Shown: in pieces, positions 63,604 through 64,000 of the stretch
How the letters are laid out: each line of letters starts with the position of its first letter
Position numbering within the stretch: the stretch's first letter is position 1
Assembly: GCF_003287955.1 (NCBI RefSeq)
Contig: NZ_QMKP01000001.1
Location: forward strand, 186,001-250,000
Direction: 5' to 3'
Length of the DNA: 64,000 bases
DNA from: Arthrobacter sp. AQ5-06
GTDB lineage: Bacteria; Actinomycetota; Actinomycetes; Actinomycetales; Micrococcaceae
Position numbers and translations under genes: made by a program
The notes under the pieces: model-generated
Seen by the model: the letters and a program-made list of their open reading frames with translations, nothing else
The model's database searches: none
What the model was told of the DNA's origin: nothing

Positions 63604-64000
63604 ATGGGCTCCGGTCACACCCACGTTTCAACAGAACATTCGGAGCCGACGGCCCAGGCGATTGCTTCCCGTCGGAAGGCAAACCGCATCCTGGCCGCCG
63701 TGCTGGTGCCGCTGACGCTTCTGACCCTCGCGGGCATGGCCATGCTGTGGCCGTCCGGGTCCCAGGACGGCATCTCCCTCGCCAGCCCATATTCGGCGGC
63801 GCCCGGCGTCACGTTTGATACCGGCAAGATCCAGAGCGTCGTCGAAGAAAGCTGCACGCAGGGCTCCACGGCCGCAGGCCCGTTGTCAGGCGGCACCGGC
63901 CAACCCGCCCCCGCCGGCTCCGAGTGCATGTTCGCCTTCACGGAACCGGACCAGGGCGGCAGCCCCGTCAAAGTGGTGATAAATCCGGATGTGGCACAAT
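63604..64000 (+). CDS. YibE/F-like membrane protein, N-terminal part (3' end outside window)
   Basis: An open frame from ATG 63604 runs past the window end. The visible 132 residues have a basic N-terminus (SRRKANR), one strong membrane segment (ILAAVLVPLTLLTLAGMAMLW) and an extracytoplasmic region with Cys residues (EESCTQG, SECMFAF) that appears to begin an OB-like domain. This beginning resembles actinobacterial YibE/F-family proteins, which continue with several membrane helices. Only part of the gene is visible, so the family call is tentative. Confidence 0.65.
   Translation, partial: MGSGHTHVSTEHSEPTAQAIASRRKANRILAAVLVPLTLLTLAGMAMLWPSGSQDGISLASPYSAAPGVTFDTGKIQSVVEESCTQGSTAAGPLSGGTGQPAPAGSECMFAFTEPDQGGSPVKVVINPDVAQ

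Overview
The window is a 64 kb stretch of high-GC chromosome from an actinobacterium, most likely Arthrobacter/Pseudarthrobacter or another member of the Micrococcaceae. This is inferred from base composition, frequent GTG/TTG starts, ATGA/TGATG gene overlaps, gatCAB-dependent amidation and an apparent SAM-IV riboswitch. I see no tRNA, rRNA, CRISPR array or intact insertion sequence. Nearly all sequence is coding, and the only gene-free stretch above 300 bp (46761-47085) carries the riboswitch.

Bases 1-25220 form a type VII (ESX/WXG100)-like export locus with built-in phospho-signalling. All genes are on the plus strand and most overlap or nearly touch. In order: the 3' end of one Fn3 surface protein; an out-of-frame remnant of a second copy; a 2025-residue membrane-anchored Ig/cadherin-like plus Fn3 protein; a MoxR AAA+ ATPase; a DUF58 protein; a transglutaminase-fold membrane protein that has lost its catalytic Cys; a zinc-ribbon/RDD/FHA protein; a PP2C phosphatase; an acidic FHA protein; a Ser/Thr kinase with an Fn3-like ectodomain; a small FHA-like protein; a 1481-residue FtsK/EccC-type motor with fused ubiquitin-like and FHA domains; a Pro-rich membrane-anchored protein; and one WXG100 protein. 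No EccB, EccE or mycosin is present, so this is not a canonical mycobacterial ESX locus. My reading is that the kinase/phosphatase pair and the FHA readers gate the motor, while the MoxR-DUF58-transglutaminase module assembles or matures the envelope part.

Bases 25294-37820 hold ligA with an overlapping inositol-phosphatase-like gene, a GNAT protein, a RidA protein, a CitA/CitB-like two-component pair divergent from a CitMHS-type citrate transporter, the gatCAB operon and a small secreted protein. Bases 37827-45118 hold a LysR regulator divergent from tdh-kbl (threonine to glycine), an FAD amino-acid oxidase-like gene, an isolated hutI, a DeoR repressor and a histidine-phosphatase gene.

Bases 45218-54595 contain a CPBP-family membrane protein, a glyoxalase-fold protein, metX behind the riboswitch, and a catabolic group: MHS transporter, zinc alcohol dehydrogenase, LysR regulator, mmsB and mmsA. 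The transporter and mmsB share a conserved upstream element, which suggests one LysR regulon. Bases 54624-64000 hold a SHOCT protein, an AlkZ-like glycosylase, an SGNH hydrolase, a carboxylesterase, an S4 protein, a DUF606 transporter, glycyl-tRNA synthetase, a GNAT protein, a DUF1295 membrane protein, an alpha/beta hydrolase and the start of a YibE/F-like gene.

Several intergenic gaps carry long inverted repeats. Four of them share a core and look like a dispersed palindromic repeat family.
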